The position numbers and the translations under genes were made by a program. A stretch of 64,000 bases of DNA, from the NCBI RefSeq assembly GCF_000023445.1, contig NC_012881.1, positions 935,501 through 999,500 on the forward strand, given 5' to 3'. The notes below the pieces were generated by a model. It saw only the letters and a list, made by a program, of their open reading frames with translations. It searched no databases and was not told the origin of the DNA. Positions 17,372-25,739 of the stretch are shown in pieces (within the stretch, counting starts at the first letter, position 1; each line of letters opens with the position of its first letter). Origin of the DNA: Maridesulfovibrio salexigens DSM 2638 (GTDB taxonomy: Bacteria > Desulfobacterota > Desulfovibrionia > Desulfovibrionales > Desulfovibrionaceae).

Positions 17372-17455
17372 GCTGGCGGCGAGGCCCTGTTAAAAAGTTT
17401 TGAAAAGTCCTGAGAAAACTTTTGCAAAAGTTCTTTGGCCCCCGGAGGGCCGCCG
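17372..17455. repeat. Palindrome-rich intergenic element
   Basis: Between the proB stop and its terminator lies a perfect 16-base palindrome AACTTTTGCAAAAGTT (17417-17432), followed at once by GGCCCCCGGAGGGCC (17437-17451) and a second GCCGGAGGC. The GC-rich half differs in base use from its surroundings and resembles dispersed intergenic repeats I associate with Desulfovibrio genomes. Only one copy is seen here, so repeat status is unproven. Confidence 0.4.
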
Positions 17456-17464
17456 GAGGCATAC

Positions 17465-18607
17465 TTAAAGAGCAGCGTCTAAGAGCAGATTATCGCGGTG
17501 AATTGCTTCAGGGTAGGGGCATTTGCCGAGAATCGACTCTATCTCACAGGACTTGCAACCCATAATTTTGATGATGTCTGTAGAGTTATAGCATGATAAC
17601 CCAACAGCCAGTGATTTGCCTTCCTTGTTAACCACTCGAACAAGCTCCCCGGCCTTGAATTTGCCGTCTACTTCTATAATGCCTGCGGGAAGCAGACTCT
17701 TTCCTCCGGAAAGCAGTGCCTTCTGTGCTCCGTCGTCAATGACGAGATCACCTGCGGGGTCACAATGGTAAGCCAGCCAGTATTTGCGGCGGGAGACTGA
17801 TTTTTCATCAGGGACAATCCACGTACCGCGCTCTTCGCCGTTAAAGATGCGCTCAATGATCATGCGGTCTTTGCCCGCAAGGATCAGGGTCGGCACGCCG
17901 AGCTGAGCTGCACGGTTGGCTGCACGCATTTTGGAGAACATACCACCGGAACCAACGGCGGTCTTGCCGTCGCACATGGCGTCCAGATCGAGGTCATGGA
18001 TATTCTCAATGCAGGCCAGAGGCTTTGCATCAGGGTTCTTGTCCGGGTTTTTGTCGAAAACACCGTCAGCAGAAGTGAGGTTGATAAAAAGATCTGCTTC
18101 AACAACGTTTAAGATCAGGCTGGCGAGGGTGTCGTTGTCACCGAATTCCAGTTCCTGAACTGCGACAGTGTCGTTTTCGTTGATGATGGGGATAACCCGC
18201 CATTCAAGGAGTCTTGAAAGGGTGTTGCGGGCATTTAAGAAACGGTCGCGGTGCTTGAGGTCATCGCGGGTAAGCAGAACCTGCGAGGTCACCAGACCGA
18301 AACGGCGGAAAGTCTCGTCATACTCATGCATGAGCCGGGACTGACCAATGGCCGAGGCTGCCTGGCGCGCAGGCAGGTCATCCAGCTTTGCGCCGGACGG
18401 GATGGAGTTTCGTCCGGCAGCAACCGCACCGGACGAGACGAGGACTATGTCGACCCCGCGTTCGTGCAGGGTCGCCAGCTGATCGGCAAGACGGCAGATC
18501 AGGCCGAGGTTGATTCCCTCAGCCGTGGTCAGAACCGCACTCCCGATTTTTACAACAATGCGTTTAGCTTCCTTAAGAGTCTGAATCCTGTTGCTCATCC
18601 TGGTCAT
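17465..18607 (-). CDS. proB: Glutamate 5-kinase
   Basis: A 380-residue enzyme catalysing the first step of proline biosynthesis, phosphorylation of L-glutamate. The amino acid kinase domain opens RIVVKIGSAVLTT, continues LVSSGAVAAGR and INENDTVAV, and shows GSGGMFSKMRAA. Residues from about 290 on form the C-terminal PUA domain (AGIIEVDGKFKAGELV), as in the long ProB form. AGAGGAAG precedes the ATG at 18607. The start overlaps the end of obgE by 35 bases, which implies coupled translation. Confidence 0.96.
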   Translation of the reverse strand: MTRMSNRIQTLKEAKRIVVKIGSAVLTTAEGINLGLICRLADQLATLHERGVDIVLVSSGAVAAGRNSIPSGAKLDDLPARQAASAIGQSRLMHEYDETFRRFGLVTSQVLLTRDDLKHRDRFLNARNTLSRLLEWRVIPIINENDTVAVQELEFGDNDTLASLILNVVEADLFINLTSADGVFDKNPDKNPDAKPLACIENIHDLDLDAMCDGKTAVGSGGMFSKMRAANRAAQLGVPTLILAGKDRMIIERIFNGEERGTWIVPDEKSVSRRKYWLAYHCDPAGDLVIDDGAQKALLSGGKSLLPAGIIEVDGKFKAGELVRVVNKEGKSLAVGLSCYNSTDIIKIMGCKSCEIESILGKCPYPEAIHRDNLLLDAAL

Positions 18608-19631
18608 TTTCTTCCTCTTGATTCATTGCCTTGAATCTGTCCCACATGTCACTGAGGAGTTCTTGAACCCCGTCACTGTGAAGGGCGGATATGAAGTAAA
18701 TTTTAATCCCTGCTTCTTCGGCCTTGCCCTTGATTGCCTCAAGGTCCTCCTCGGAGAGAAGGTCGATTTTGTTGATGACCCTCAGCTGGGTTTTATTGGC
18801 CATTTCTTCATCAAAGATACGCAGTTCTTCATCAAGCATGTTGAACCCTTCAAAGGGGGCTTCAAGGCTCAGATCTTCTGCACTGAGGATATGAACAAGG
18901 AATCTGGTACGTTCCACGTGTTTGAGGAAGCGGTGACCAAGTCCATGTCCTTCGCTGGCACCTTCAATCAGGCCGGGAATATCGGCGATGACCAGCTTGT
19001 TACCCATGTCATCATCTACCACGCCGAGGTTGGGCACGAGGGTAGTGAATGGGTAAGCTGCGATTTTTGGTTTCGCAGCTGAAATTTTGGAAATAAAGGT
19101 GGATTTACCTGCGTTCGGCAGACCGAGCAGACCTACGTCCGCAATGATCTTGAGCTGAAGGCGGATGCGTTTCTCTTCGCCGGGGAATCCTTCTTCAGCC
19201 TGACGCGGGGCCTGGTTGGTGGAGGATTTGAAGTGGATATTTCCGCGTCCGCCGTCACCGCCTTTGCAGATAACCATTTCACGACCTTCTACGGTCAGGT
19301 CGGCGATGAGTTTTTCGCTGCCGTCTTCAGTATTCACTTCGTAAACGAGTGTACCGAGCGGGAGATCAATGATCAGGTCATCGGCACCTTTGCCGTATTT
19401 GTCCCGACCCTGGCCTTGTTCACCATTTCTGGCTTCGTAAACTCGTTTGAGCCTGAAGTCGTAAAGGGTCAGCAGCTTGGAACTTCCCCGGAAAATGAGG
19501 TCGCCACCTTTACCGCCGTCACCGCCACTGGGACCGCCCTTAGGTATAAATCTTTCTCTGCGGAATGCCACGCATCCGTTGCCGCCTTTACCGGAACGAA
19601 CCGTAATTGTTGCTTCATCTATAAATTTCAT
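18573..19631 (-). CDS. obgE: Obg/CgtA GTPase
   Basis: A 352-residue GTPase for late 50S ribosome assembly and stress control. The glycine-rich Obg fold occupies residues 1-158 (ATITVRSGKGGNGCVAFRRE). The G domain follows with GLPNAGKSTF (G1), DIPGLIEG (G3) and NKIDL (G4). The C-terminus is acidic (EEENDQDEQQD). It lies downstream of rplU and rpmA, the standard arrangement, although a hairpin separates rpmA from obgE here. Confidence 0.97.
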   Translation of the reverse strand: MKFIDEATITVRSGKGGNGCVAFRRERFIPKGGPSGGDGGKGGDLIFRGSSKLLTLYDFRLKRVYEARNGEQGQGRDKYGKGADDLIIDLPLGTLVYEVNTEDGSEKLIADLTVEGREMVICKGGDGGRGNIHFKSSTNQAPRQAEEGFPGEEKRIRLQLKIIADVGLLGLPNAGKSTFISKISAAKPKIAAYPFTTLVPNLGVVDDDMGNKLVIADIPGLIEGASEGHGLGHRFLKHVERTRFLVHILSAEDLSLEAPFEGFNMLDEELRIFDEEMANKTQLRVINKIDLLSEEDLEAIKGKAEEAGIKIYFISALHSDGVQELLSDMWDRFKAMNQEEENDQDEQQDSDS

Positions 19632-19833
19632 AGGAGTAATTGATGCGCTGTGCGCTTTTATAGGTGATTTCGCCTCCGGCAGCCAAAGGAAATTGTTTCC
19701 CTTGGAATCCTTGAGGGTAGGTCATTGGGTGTGATCGCTAAATTAGCGTAGGAGGAGAAGTATATCTCCCGTTAAGTTTTTTGAAAATCCTTAACTCATT
19801 TGGTTCTTAAATAATGCAAAAGACCCAAACACG

Positions 19834-19872
19834 AAAAGGCAGGGGACGCATTAAGTAATGCGACCCCTGCCT
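19834..19872 (-). terminator. Hairpin terminator between rpmA and obgE
   Basis: Arms AGGCAGGGG-CGCATT and AATGCG-CCCCTGCCT (one opposed mismatch, loop AAGT) form a long stem followed on the minus strand by TTTTCG. It lies 23 bases past the rpmA stop. The T tract is short, so it may act as a partial terminator or processing site. The remaining 200 bases to obgE show no other feature I can name. Confidence 0.7.
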
Positions 19873-19894
19873 GAAAAAAGCTTTCGCCTGATGT

Positions 19895-20164
19895 CTAGGC
19901 TTCTGCAGGTACGATGTGTACTCTGGTTTTTACGCGGTTTTTGCGAATGTACTTTTCGTACTTCACAACACCGTCAACCAGTGCAAACAAAGTCCAGTCT
20001 TTACCGGTGCCAACGTTTTTACCAGCGTGGACTTTACTACCAACCTGGCGAACGAGAATGTTGCCAGCCAGTACTTCCTGACCACCAAAACGTTTTACAC
20101 CACGTCTTTGGGCATTACTATCGCGACCGTTCTTCGAGCTACCGCCCGCTTTCTTATGAGCCAT
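19895..20164 (-). CDS. rpmA: 50S ribosomal protein L27
   Basis: An 89-residue ribosomal protein beginning [20 protein letters not shown], the invariant L27 N-terminus, which reaches towards the peptidyl transferase centre. Further matches are [23 protein letters not shown] and [11 protein letters not shown]. There is no Firmicutes-type N-terminal extension. It is 33 bases downstream of rplU with a good ribosome-binding site, and is followed by a hairpin terminator. Confidence 0.98.
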   Translation of the reverse strand: MAHKKAGGSSKNGRDSNAQRRGVKRFGGQEVLAGNILVRQVGSKVHAGKNVGTGKDWTLFALVDGVVKYEKYIRKNRVKTRVHIVPAEA

Positions 20165-20197
20165 TATTAGCCTCCTTAGTAGGTTCTGTCGTCAAGC

Positions 20198-20509
20198 TTA
20201 AGCCTGAATGGCTTCCACTTTGATTCTTGTGTAGTCCTGACGATGACCCTGTTTGGTCTGAGAGTCTTTCCTGCGTCTTTTCTTGAAAACAACGATCTTT
20301 TTGTCACGACCGTGTTCTACAACAGTGCAGGAAACCTTCGCACCTTCAACATAAGGAGCGCCGATTTTAACGTCTTCGCCCTGACCGATAAGAAGAATTT
20401 TATCCAGATCGACTTTTGTGCCTGCTTCAGCGTCCATTTTCTGGACATTGAGTTCCAGACCTTCTTCAACGCGGAACTGCTTGCCGCCAGTCTCAATTAT
20501 TGCATACAT
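20198..20509 (-). CDS. rplU: 50S ribosomal protein L21
   Basis: A 103-residue ribosomal protein with the L21 signature MYAIIETGGKQFRVEEG at the start and KKRRRKDSQTKQGHRQDYT near the end, where it binds 23S rRNA. GGAGGT precedes the ATG. It is the first gene of the rplU-rpmA block and has a recognisable promoter in the 69-base gap upstream. Confidence 0.98.
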   Translation of the reverse strand: MYAIIETGGKQFRVEEGLELNVQKMDAEAGTKVDLDKILLIGQGEDVKIGAPYVEGAKVSCTVVEHGRDKKIVVFKKRRRKDSQTKQGHRQDYTRIKVEAIQA

Positions 20510-20541
20510 TTTTAACTTACCTCCGTCACGTAAGAGAGGGG

Positions 20542-20571
20542 AAGATATTCGTATCTAGGTTAAAAAGTCAA
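20542..20571 (-). promoter_or_regulatory. Sigma-70-type promoter of rplU-rpmA
   Basis: On the minus strand TTGACT (20566-20571) is followed after 18 bases by TATCTT (20542-20547), matching the housekeeping consensus at 5 and 4 of 6 positions. It sits just before the rplU ribosome-binding site, between rplU and the stop of the radical SAM fusion gene. Confidence 0.65.
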
Positions 20572-20578
20572 GTAGCTT

Positions 20579-23500
20579 TTAAACTTTTTTTTCAGAATCC
20601 GCTATCGACCCCAGAAGTTGCATTACGGGAGGATGGTTGCCCTTACTATTTCGTATTACCGGGCAATTGCGTCCCATGCACTCTTTATTATTTTTCATTT
20701 GATCACACAGTATATGCGCATCAGCCTGTAACCGCAAGCCCAGGACCTCTTCGGATACCTGTGCGGCGGCTTTCAGGGCCAGCCAGCAGTCACGCTGGCA
20801 ACAACGGGCGGCTTCAATGTCTGCAATCAATTTAAGGGCTGCGAGGGTCCCTTTCTGGGCAATGGAGCGTTCAGACGCTGTTAACGGGGTTGCTTCCAGT
20901 ATTGCACTCATGGCCGCACCTACGCCGATGGCTGCACCGCAGACTCCCATGAATCCGCAGAAGCCTCCGGCAACTTTTGCGCCGCGTGATATTGCCGTAT
21001 CTATGACCTTGTCGTCAATACCCCCGCCGCAATTTCTGTAAGCGGTTGTAATTACACCGGGAACAAGGGCGTGATGCTCAGGTCCGTGCATGGGGATGGC
21101 CGGATGACTGCGTGCTTTCTTGAGCAATTCAATCATATCCGTCTCCGTGCTGGACTTCAGCAGATGGGGGAGAACTTCCATTCCGTCTTCGCTGTGGCAT
21201 TTATCACATACAAAGTGTCCGTTTGCACAATGTCCGTTTGCCTCATGCGTTTCTCCGCAGAAAGCGCAGATCATTTCGCGGTACGATGTCAGATATTCAA
21301 GTTCCGCTCCGCAAACCATGCATCCTTCCATGCTTTTCAAAGAAAACTTTGAGTGGCCGGTGTCTTTCTTGGTTTCAGTTTCCGGCTTGTCAAAGGAATC
21401 CGGTGTTGGGCAGCAGCATGAGCCACCGATAAAAATATTATCTACCGCGCCTTCATTATTTATTATGAATAACTGTTCTCCGAGCAGGTTCGCTTCCTGT
21501 TCTGGTATTTCCATTACGCTGCCGGGAGTCAGGATGGCTCCGCTGGCGGTGATGGCGGTTTTAAGCGGTCCACGGTAGACGGTCTTGACCATTTCGTCAT
21601 TGAGCGGTTTGCGTGCTGAGAATGTCAGGGAAAAGAATTGGTGTCCGCCCACTGTGCGGTAGGGAAAACGTTTGATCATTATCAGTGATTCAAATCCCGC
21701 TTCTTCCAGAAGTCCGCAGAGGTTCTTCTGGGTCTGGGCTCCGGCAATGCATTCACCGTGTAAGGTGTCGTCATTGCGGATTTCCGGTCCGGGTTCAGTT
21801 TCGCAGACCACGTCTGATATGGTCAGTCTGCCTCCGGGCTTAAGAACCCTGAACATCTCGGAAAAAGTGAGTCTTTTATCGGTGGAAAGGTTGAGCACAC
21901 AGTTGGATAGCAGCAGATCGGCACTGTTCTCTTCGATAGGCAGGGTTTCAAGGTAGCCCTTGCGGAAATCCATGTTGTCGTAGCCGAGTGATTCAGCCAC
22001 TGCAGCTTGTCCTTTGCGCGCATGAGCCAGCATGGGCTCAAGCATGTCGACTCCGGTTACCTTTCCATTCGGTCCTACCTGCTTGGCGGCGATGAAACAT
22101 TCAATTCCCCGTCCGCTGCCGAGATCTACCACATGTTCACCTTCTGAAATTCCGGCATCCATGACCGGAGAACCGCATCCGTAACCACGGAAACGATACT
22201 GATCAGGGATATGGGCCATGAGAGCTGGATCGTAGCAGGCCGGATTAAGGATGTCTTCTTTGGCTGTGTCTGCTGCTTCAGTGTAGAAATCTTTCACCAC
22301 CGCAAGGCTGTTGTTTCCGGCTACAGCCAGAAGGCAGTTAGTGTGGGTAAGGGCTACTGCGCCGTGTCCGGAACAACGATCCAGCTTGTCACCCATTTTG
22401 AGCAGCAGCTGCGGGCTGTCATGTTGTTTCGATTCCGTAGCTTTTCGGGCGATCAGTTCAAGGGCCAACTTTTCGTAGAGAGCACTGTAAGGATCATCTC
22501 CGATGAAACTTCCTTTGTGCATATAACTGTGGTCGGTATCTCCGCCTCCAAGGATTAATTTGAAGGGTGTTTCAAGGTTTTTACCACTGCTTTTACGCAG
22601 CTCGCCAAGTATAGAGCTTTGCTTCCATGCATGTTCTAAATTACCATTAATGCAGGTTGATAGCTTTTCAATATCAACAGTAGCTGCTGACGGGTAAATT
22701 TTTTCATCCGGACCGATTGCGATAGATTCCCACCCGGCTGTTGAACCATCATGTATGGTCCCGCAGGGAGCGAAAATCATGCTTTTGACAGCTTCAATAT
22801 TATCAATGGTCACCCCGGTCCGTTCGCCGGTTTCCCACGCTTTCAGCAGGTGAGTGTAAATTACATCCGGCTCGACAAATTGCTCTGATTCACCACGGCC
22901 ACGCACAAAATACCACATGAAATGGACGTTGGAGGCTCCGGTTTTAGCAGCGAAATCTACAACATCTTTCATTTCCAACACATTGTCTTTGGTCACGCAC
23001 ATGGACAGGGTGAAAGGGATTCCTTTAGCGGAAAGCCATTTCAGTGATTTTTCAAGAGCAGCGAACATGCCATCGCCGCGTAATTTGTCGTGGGTTTTGC
23101 CGATGCCGTCTACACTGATTTGTAAGTGTAAGCGGTTGAAATCATAACTGTGTCTGGAGAAGAATTTTTCCACGGCCAACCCGTTGGTGAGTACGGCTAC
23201 GTGGCTGGATTCGATTTCCAGCATGCGGGTCAGGATTTTATCGAGTCCTTTGTGGACTAGTGGTTCTCCGCCAGTGAGGGCGAACATTTTACAACCCAAA
23301 GCTTCCGCCTGAGCAGTCAGTTCCAGAACCCGTTCTGTAGCAAGTTCGCGTTTGGCCTGCGGGGAAGAGGAGAACAGGCAGTGGGAGCAGGACATATTGC
23401 AATTGTCGGTGATATGGAACCATAGTTCACGCAGGGTGTCCGTTTTCAGCAGCTCATATCTTCCGGGGTACACAGCTTCATTGTTGTCGGGCAGACGCAT

Positions 23501-23683
23501 CAGGAAACGTTTGTCGTCAATTGTGAGGTCCTGTAAAAGCTCCGGTCCTTTATTTTTCAGCATGGTGCAGAGCAGTGCGTCACCTTTTGGGGTGGGAACA
23601 AACCAGTCCGGTGATTCGGGCCTGATATATATAGGAGTTTCGTTGTGAATAATACGGGTCCATTCAGCTATATTAAAGGACAA
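20579..23683 (-). CDS. Radical SAM / ArsM-like methyltransferase / DUF5714-like triple fusion
   Basis: A 1034-residue cytoplasmic protein with three parts. Residues about 85-330 are a radical SAM domain with cluster cysteines C95, C99 and C102 (CNMSCSHC), GGEP at 138-141 and an IAIGPDEKIYP element. Residues about 480-690 are a class I methyltransferase of the arsenite-methyltransferase-like group: YGCGSP, VVDLGSGRG (518-526), SNCVLNLS and a CCC triplet at 756-758. Residues about 785-1015 are Cys-rich (CMVCGAE, CAFCGE, CDKC, GGFCGFMGVCGA), resembling DUF5714. The combination suggests chemistry on a metalloid or a peptide, but the substrate is unknown. The gene stands alone, 70 bases from comF and rplU neighbours. 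Confidence 0.85.
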   Translation of the reverse strand: MSFNIAEWTRIIHNETPIYIRPESPDWFVPTPKGDALLCTMLKNKGPELLQDLTIDDKRFLMRLPDNNEAVYPGRYELLKTDTLRELWFHITDNCNMSCSHCLFSSSPQAKRELATERVLELTAQAEALGCKMFALTGGEPLVHKGLDKILTRMLEIESSHVAVLTNGLAVEKFFSRHSYDFNRLHLQISVDGIGKTHDKLRGDGMFAALEKSLKWLSAKGIPFTLSMCVTKDNVLEMKDVVDFAAKTGASNVHFMWYFVRGRGESEQFVEPDVIYTHLLKAWETGERTGVTIDNIEAVKSMIFAPCGTIHDGSTAGWESIAIGPDEKIYPSAATVDIEKLSTCINGNLEHAWKQSSILGELRKSSGKNLETPFKLILGGGDTDHSYMHKGSFIGDDPYSALYEKLALELIARKATESKQHDSPQLLLKMGDKLDRCSGHGAVALTHTNCLLAVAGNNSLAVVKDFYTEAADTAKEDILNPACYDPALMAHIPDQYRFRGYGCGSPVMDAGISEGEHVVDLGSGRGIECFIAAKQVGPNGKVTGVDMLEPMLAHARKGQAAVAESLGYDNMDFRKGYLETLPIEENSADLLLSNCVLNLSTDKRLTFSEMFRVLKPGGRLTISDVVCETEPGPEIRNDDTLHGECIAGAQTQKNLCGLLEEAGFESLIMIKRFPYRTVGGHQFFSLTFSARKPLNDEMVKTVYRGPLKTAITASGAILTPGSVMEIPEQEANLLGEQLFIINNEGAVDNIFIGGSCCCPTPDSFDKPETETKKDTGHSKFSLKSMEGCMVCGAELEYLTSYREMICAFCGETHEANGHCANGHFVCDKCHSEDGMEVLPHLLKSSTETDMIELLKKARSHPAIPMHGPEHHALVPGVITTAYRNCGGGIDDKVIDTAISRGAKVAGGFCGFMGVCGAAIGVGAAMSAILEATPLTASERSIAQKGTLAALKLIADIEAARCCQRDCWLALKAAAQVSEEVLGLRLQADAHILCDQMKNNKECMGRNCPVIRNSKGNHPPVMQLLGSIADSEKKV

Positions 23684-23753
23684 TTCCTATCTCCTTGAAA
23701 ATATGTATTTGGAAAACTTTGGGTAAAAAATAAATTTTACCTATATCTGAGAC

Positions 23754-24497
23754 TTAGATCAAGGCCCGGGAAAGGGTCATTACTTCTACACGGGCGGCTC
23801 CGGCTTCAAGCAGAGTGCGGGCACATTCATCCACTGTGGAACCTGTGGTGTATACATCGTCTATGAGTAAAATTCGTTTGTCAGCTACGATGGAAGGGGA
23901 AGCAGTAAATGCTGTGTGAAGATTTGTTCGACGTTCAGCGCCGCTTAGTCTGGTTTGCGGAATGGTTTTTCTTTCCCTGATCAGGGCTTGCTCGGAAAGG
24001 TCTGTTTTGAATGTGGTGGCGGCAAAGCGGGCAAGAATCATGGATTGGTTGAAACCGCGTTCTCGCAATCGTGAAGAGTGCAAGGGGACAGGAATTATCA
24101 GATCCGGGTGGCTGTCTTTTGGCAAATCAGCACATAAAGAAGCAATGAACTGTCCGAATATTTGGTTGTAACCGTATTGATTGCTAAATTTCCAATCCAG
24201 CAGCATTTGCCGCAGCAATCCTTGGTGCATGCCATAGAAATAAAGTCTGCTGAAATTGCGGGGGACAGTTTGGCAGCTTATACAGGGTAATTTGTCTGCA
24301 TCAGGTGAATTGTGCTCATTACCGCAGACCATGCAGATGTTTTCCGGTTTTGCTTCCATTGAGGCGAGACATGGCCTGCATAGTCCCTTCTCTGCATGGA
24401 TTTTCAGGCAGGCCGGACACCGTCTTTCGGCAAATGCCTTTTTAAAGCTCTCCAGCGCGTTGAAAGGAGACAGGTATCGCAGAATCTGGGCGAACAT
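23754..24497 (-). CDS. comF: ComF family phosphoribosyltransferase-like protein
   Basis: A 247-residue protein. The N-terminal third has paired Cys motifs (CPAC, CRPC, CMVC, CISC) forming zinc-finger-like knuckles. The C-terminal half is a type I phosphoribosyltransferase fold with ILLIDDVYTTGSTVDE near residues 210-225, the PRPP loop. In competent bacteria ComF helps DNA uptake and handling; in others its role is unclear. It starts three bases after the stop of the CheY gene, so it belongs to the redox operon upstream. Confidence 0.9.
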   Translation of the reverse strand: MFAQILRYLSPFNALESFKKAFAERRCPACLKIHAEKGLCRPCLASMEAKPENICMVCGNEHNSPDADKLPCISCQTVPRNFSRLYFYGMHQGLLRQMLLDWKFSNQYGYNQIFGQFIASLCADLPKDSHPDLIIPVPLHSSRLRERGFNQSMILARFAATTFKTDLSEQALIRERKTIPQTRLSGAERRTNLHTAFTASPSIVADKRILLIDDVYTTGSTVDECARTLLEAGAARVEVMTLSRALI

Positions 24498-24500
24498 TGC

Positions 24501-24884
24501 TTAAACTGTCGGAAGGAATTCTTTAACTTTGCGAAAGACATCCTCTTTCATGATCGGCTTGAGCAGGATGCCGTTATAGCCACATTCTAAGCAGTGGGTC
24601 AGTAGATTAGGGTTGTCTCCGGTAGTCATGGCGATGACTGGAATCTTCATTCCTTTTTTGCGTATTTCTGTGACGACTTCGGTACCGTCCATCTCAGGCA
24701 TATGAACGTCCATGAAGGCCATGTCAAAATGCTTTTCCGACAGCAGTGATAAAGCCTCGCGTCCATCTTCTGCAAAGGAAGGTCTAATGCCTAGCTTGCC
24801 GAGATAGGTTTTGAGCACAAGTCTGACCGGAGCTGAGTCTTCAGCCACCAGAACGCGTAAATCAGGAAAGGAAAAATCAGTCAT
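24501..24884 (-). CDS. Single-domain CheY-like response regulator
   Basis: A 127-residue receiver domain without an output domain. The phospho-acceptor lies in MAFMDVHMPEMDG, the acidic pair is in VLVAEDSAP, and the switch residues are Thr in AMTTGDN and Lys in LLKPI. It must act through protein contacts. Its start overlaps the end of the flavin reductase gene by eight bases, and comF follows after three bases. No histidine kinase is adjacent. Confidence 0.93.
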   Translation of the reverse strand: MTDFSFPDLRVLVAEDSAPVRLVLKTYLGKLGIRPSFAEDGREALSLLSEKHFDMAFMDVHMPEMDGTEVVTEIRKKGMKIPVIAMTTGDNPNLLTHCLECGYNGILLKPIMKEDVFRKVKEFLPTV

Positions 24885-25482
24885 GATTCATAAACCTCTG
24901 CCATGCTTCTTTTCCATGCTGAATGATGAGTGCGCACTTTTCAGCATCAATGCTCAAGTCCTGCGGTTCGTCTATCCCTTTGAATACAACAGCGGGTTGG
25001 AGTTCAACCTTGAAGAATCTGAGGAAGAACTTAAGCGAAAGCTCCGCGCCCTCAAACAGTTTCTCGCCCTTGGGCCTTCCGGCCAGAAGACATGCATAGG
25101 CAGGGCGTTTTTGCAGGCTGTTCATTACCGGAGATTTTCCGGTTGCGGCTTCAAAAGCCCACTGACCCCGGTCTATGAAGGTCTTCAACCTTGAGGGCAA
25201 ATGGTAAAAGTATATAGGAGAGGCAAAGAAAGTGAAAGGGGCGGAAATTATTTTCTCGTACAATTCCTGCGCCCCGTCTTTATCAGCGAAGATACAGCGG
25301 TTGTCCGCTGCTGTGCGGCATTTCAGGCAGCCGATGCAATGCTCGAAATCCATATCGCCGAGGGTGACAATTTCTGCGTCACCGCCAGCGGATCGGATTC
25401 CTTCAAGAAAAAGGTTTACGGCAAGGTCGCTGTTGCCTTTTCTGTGATGGCTGCATTTGAATAATACCGGTAGTTGTTTCAT
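24877..25482 (-). CDS. NAD(P)H-dependent FMN reductase / iron-sulfur flavoprotein-like
   Basis: A 201-residue flavodoxin-fold protein. The N-terminal phosphate-binding loop is CSHHRKGNSD, followed by the CIGCLKC-N6-C Cys cluster (residues about 49-62) and SPIYFYHLPSRLKTFIDR, the FMN contact helix. This matches the NADPH-dependent FMN reductase family, in which the Cys motif can bind a [4Fe-4S] cluster in Isf-type members. It begins two bases after the UGA-containing TusA-like gene and overlaps the CheY gene, so it is part of one redox operon. Confidence 0.87.
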   Translation of the reverse strand: MKQLPVLFKCSHHRKGNSDLAVNLFLEGIRSAGGDAEIVTLGDMDFEHCIGCLKCRTAADNRCIFADKDGAQELYEKIISAPFTFFASPIYFYHLPSRLKTFIDRGQWAFEAATGKSPVMNSLQKRPAYACLLAGRPKGEKLFEGAELSLKFFLRFFKVELQPAVVFKGIDEPQDLSIDAEKCALIIQHGKEAWQRFMNHD

Positions 25483-25484
25483 CT

Positions 25485-25727
25485 TTAATCGTTATTTTTG
25501 GCCCGTGGTGTTTTACTGTGGAAAACCGCGCGAACATGATCTTCCTCTTCAAATGTTTCAAGGGTCCATTCGGGCAGGATTTCCAGTTGATGGTAAAGCT
25601 GCTCGACAGTTCCTTTATCCACAAGGGCGGTTATTTCATCGGTCCGCGCAAAACGGAGGTACCAACCTACCTCCAGTCCTACGCCTCAGCACTTGTTGCG
25701 GACATCAACGATTTTCTTCTCGTTCAT
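25485..25727 (-). CDS. Probable selenoprotein, TusA/SirA-like, with in-frame UGA
   Basis: An 80-codon frame hidden by an in-frame TGA at codon 14 (25686-25688). It begins with an ATG behind a perfect site (GCGGAGGAC) 12 bases after the MBL hydrolase stop and ends with TAA two bases before the flavin reductase start, so it exactly fills the operon gap. The reading is MNEKKIVDVRNKC-Sec-GVGLEVGWYLRFA, continuing to RAVFHSK. This follows the TusA/SirA plan (strand, VDVRGLxCP-like turn, helix, LVD strand, C-terminal strand), with Cys-Sec where TusA has Cys-Pro. A 7-bp hairpin with loop GGTTGG begins 11 bases after the TGA, the spacing of bacterial SECIS elements. The alternative is a pseudogene with one nonsense change, but the fit of hairpin and gene boundaries argues against it. 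Confidence 0.8.
25655..25674 (-). promoter_or_regulatory. SECIS-like hairpin
   Basis: On the minus strand GGAGGTA pairs with TACCTCC across a six-base loop GGTTGG. Exactly 11 bases (25675-25685) separate it from the in-frame TGA. The E. coli fdhF SECIS upper stem-loop has the same distance and a GGU-containing loop recognised by SelB. No bulged U is evident, so it differs in detail from the E. coli element. Confidence 0.7.
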
Positions 25728-25739
25728 TTTGTCCTCCGC

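Noticed and set aside
25403-25624. A 73-codon minus-strand frame over the selenoprotein and flavin reductase genes
   Set aside because: It is out of frame with both genes, has no ribosome-binding site and an unlikely composition; it is a shadow.
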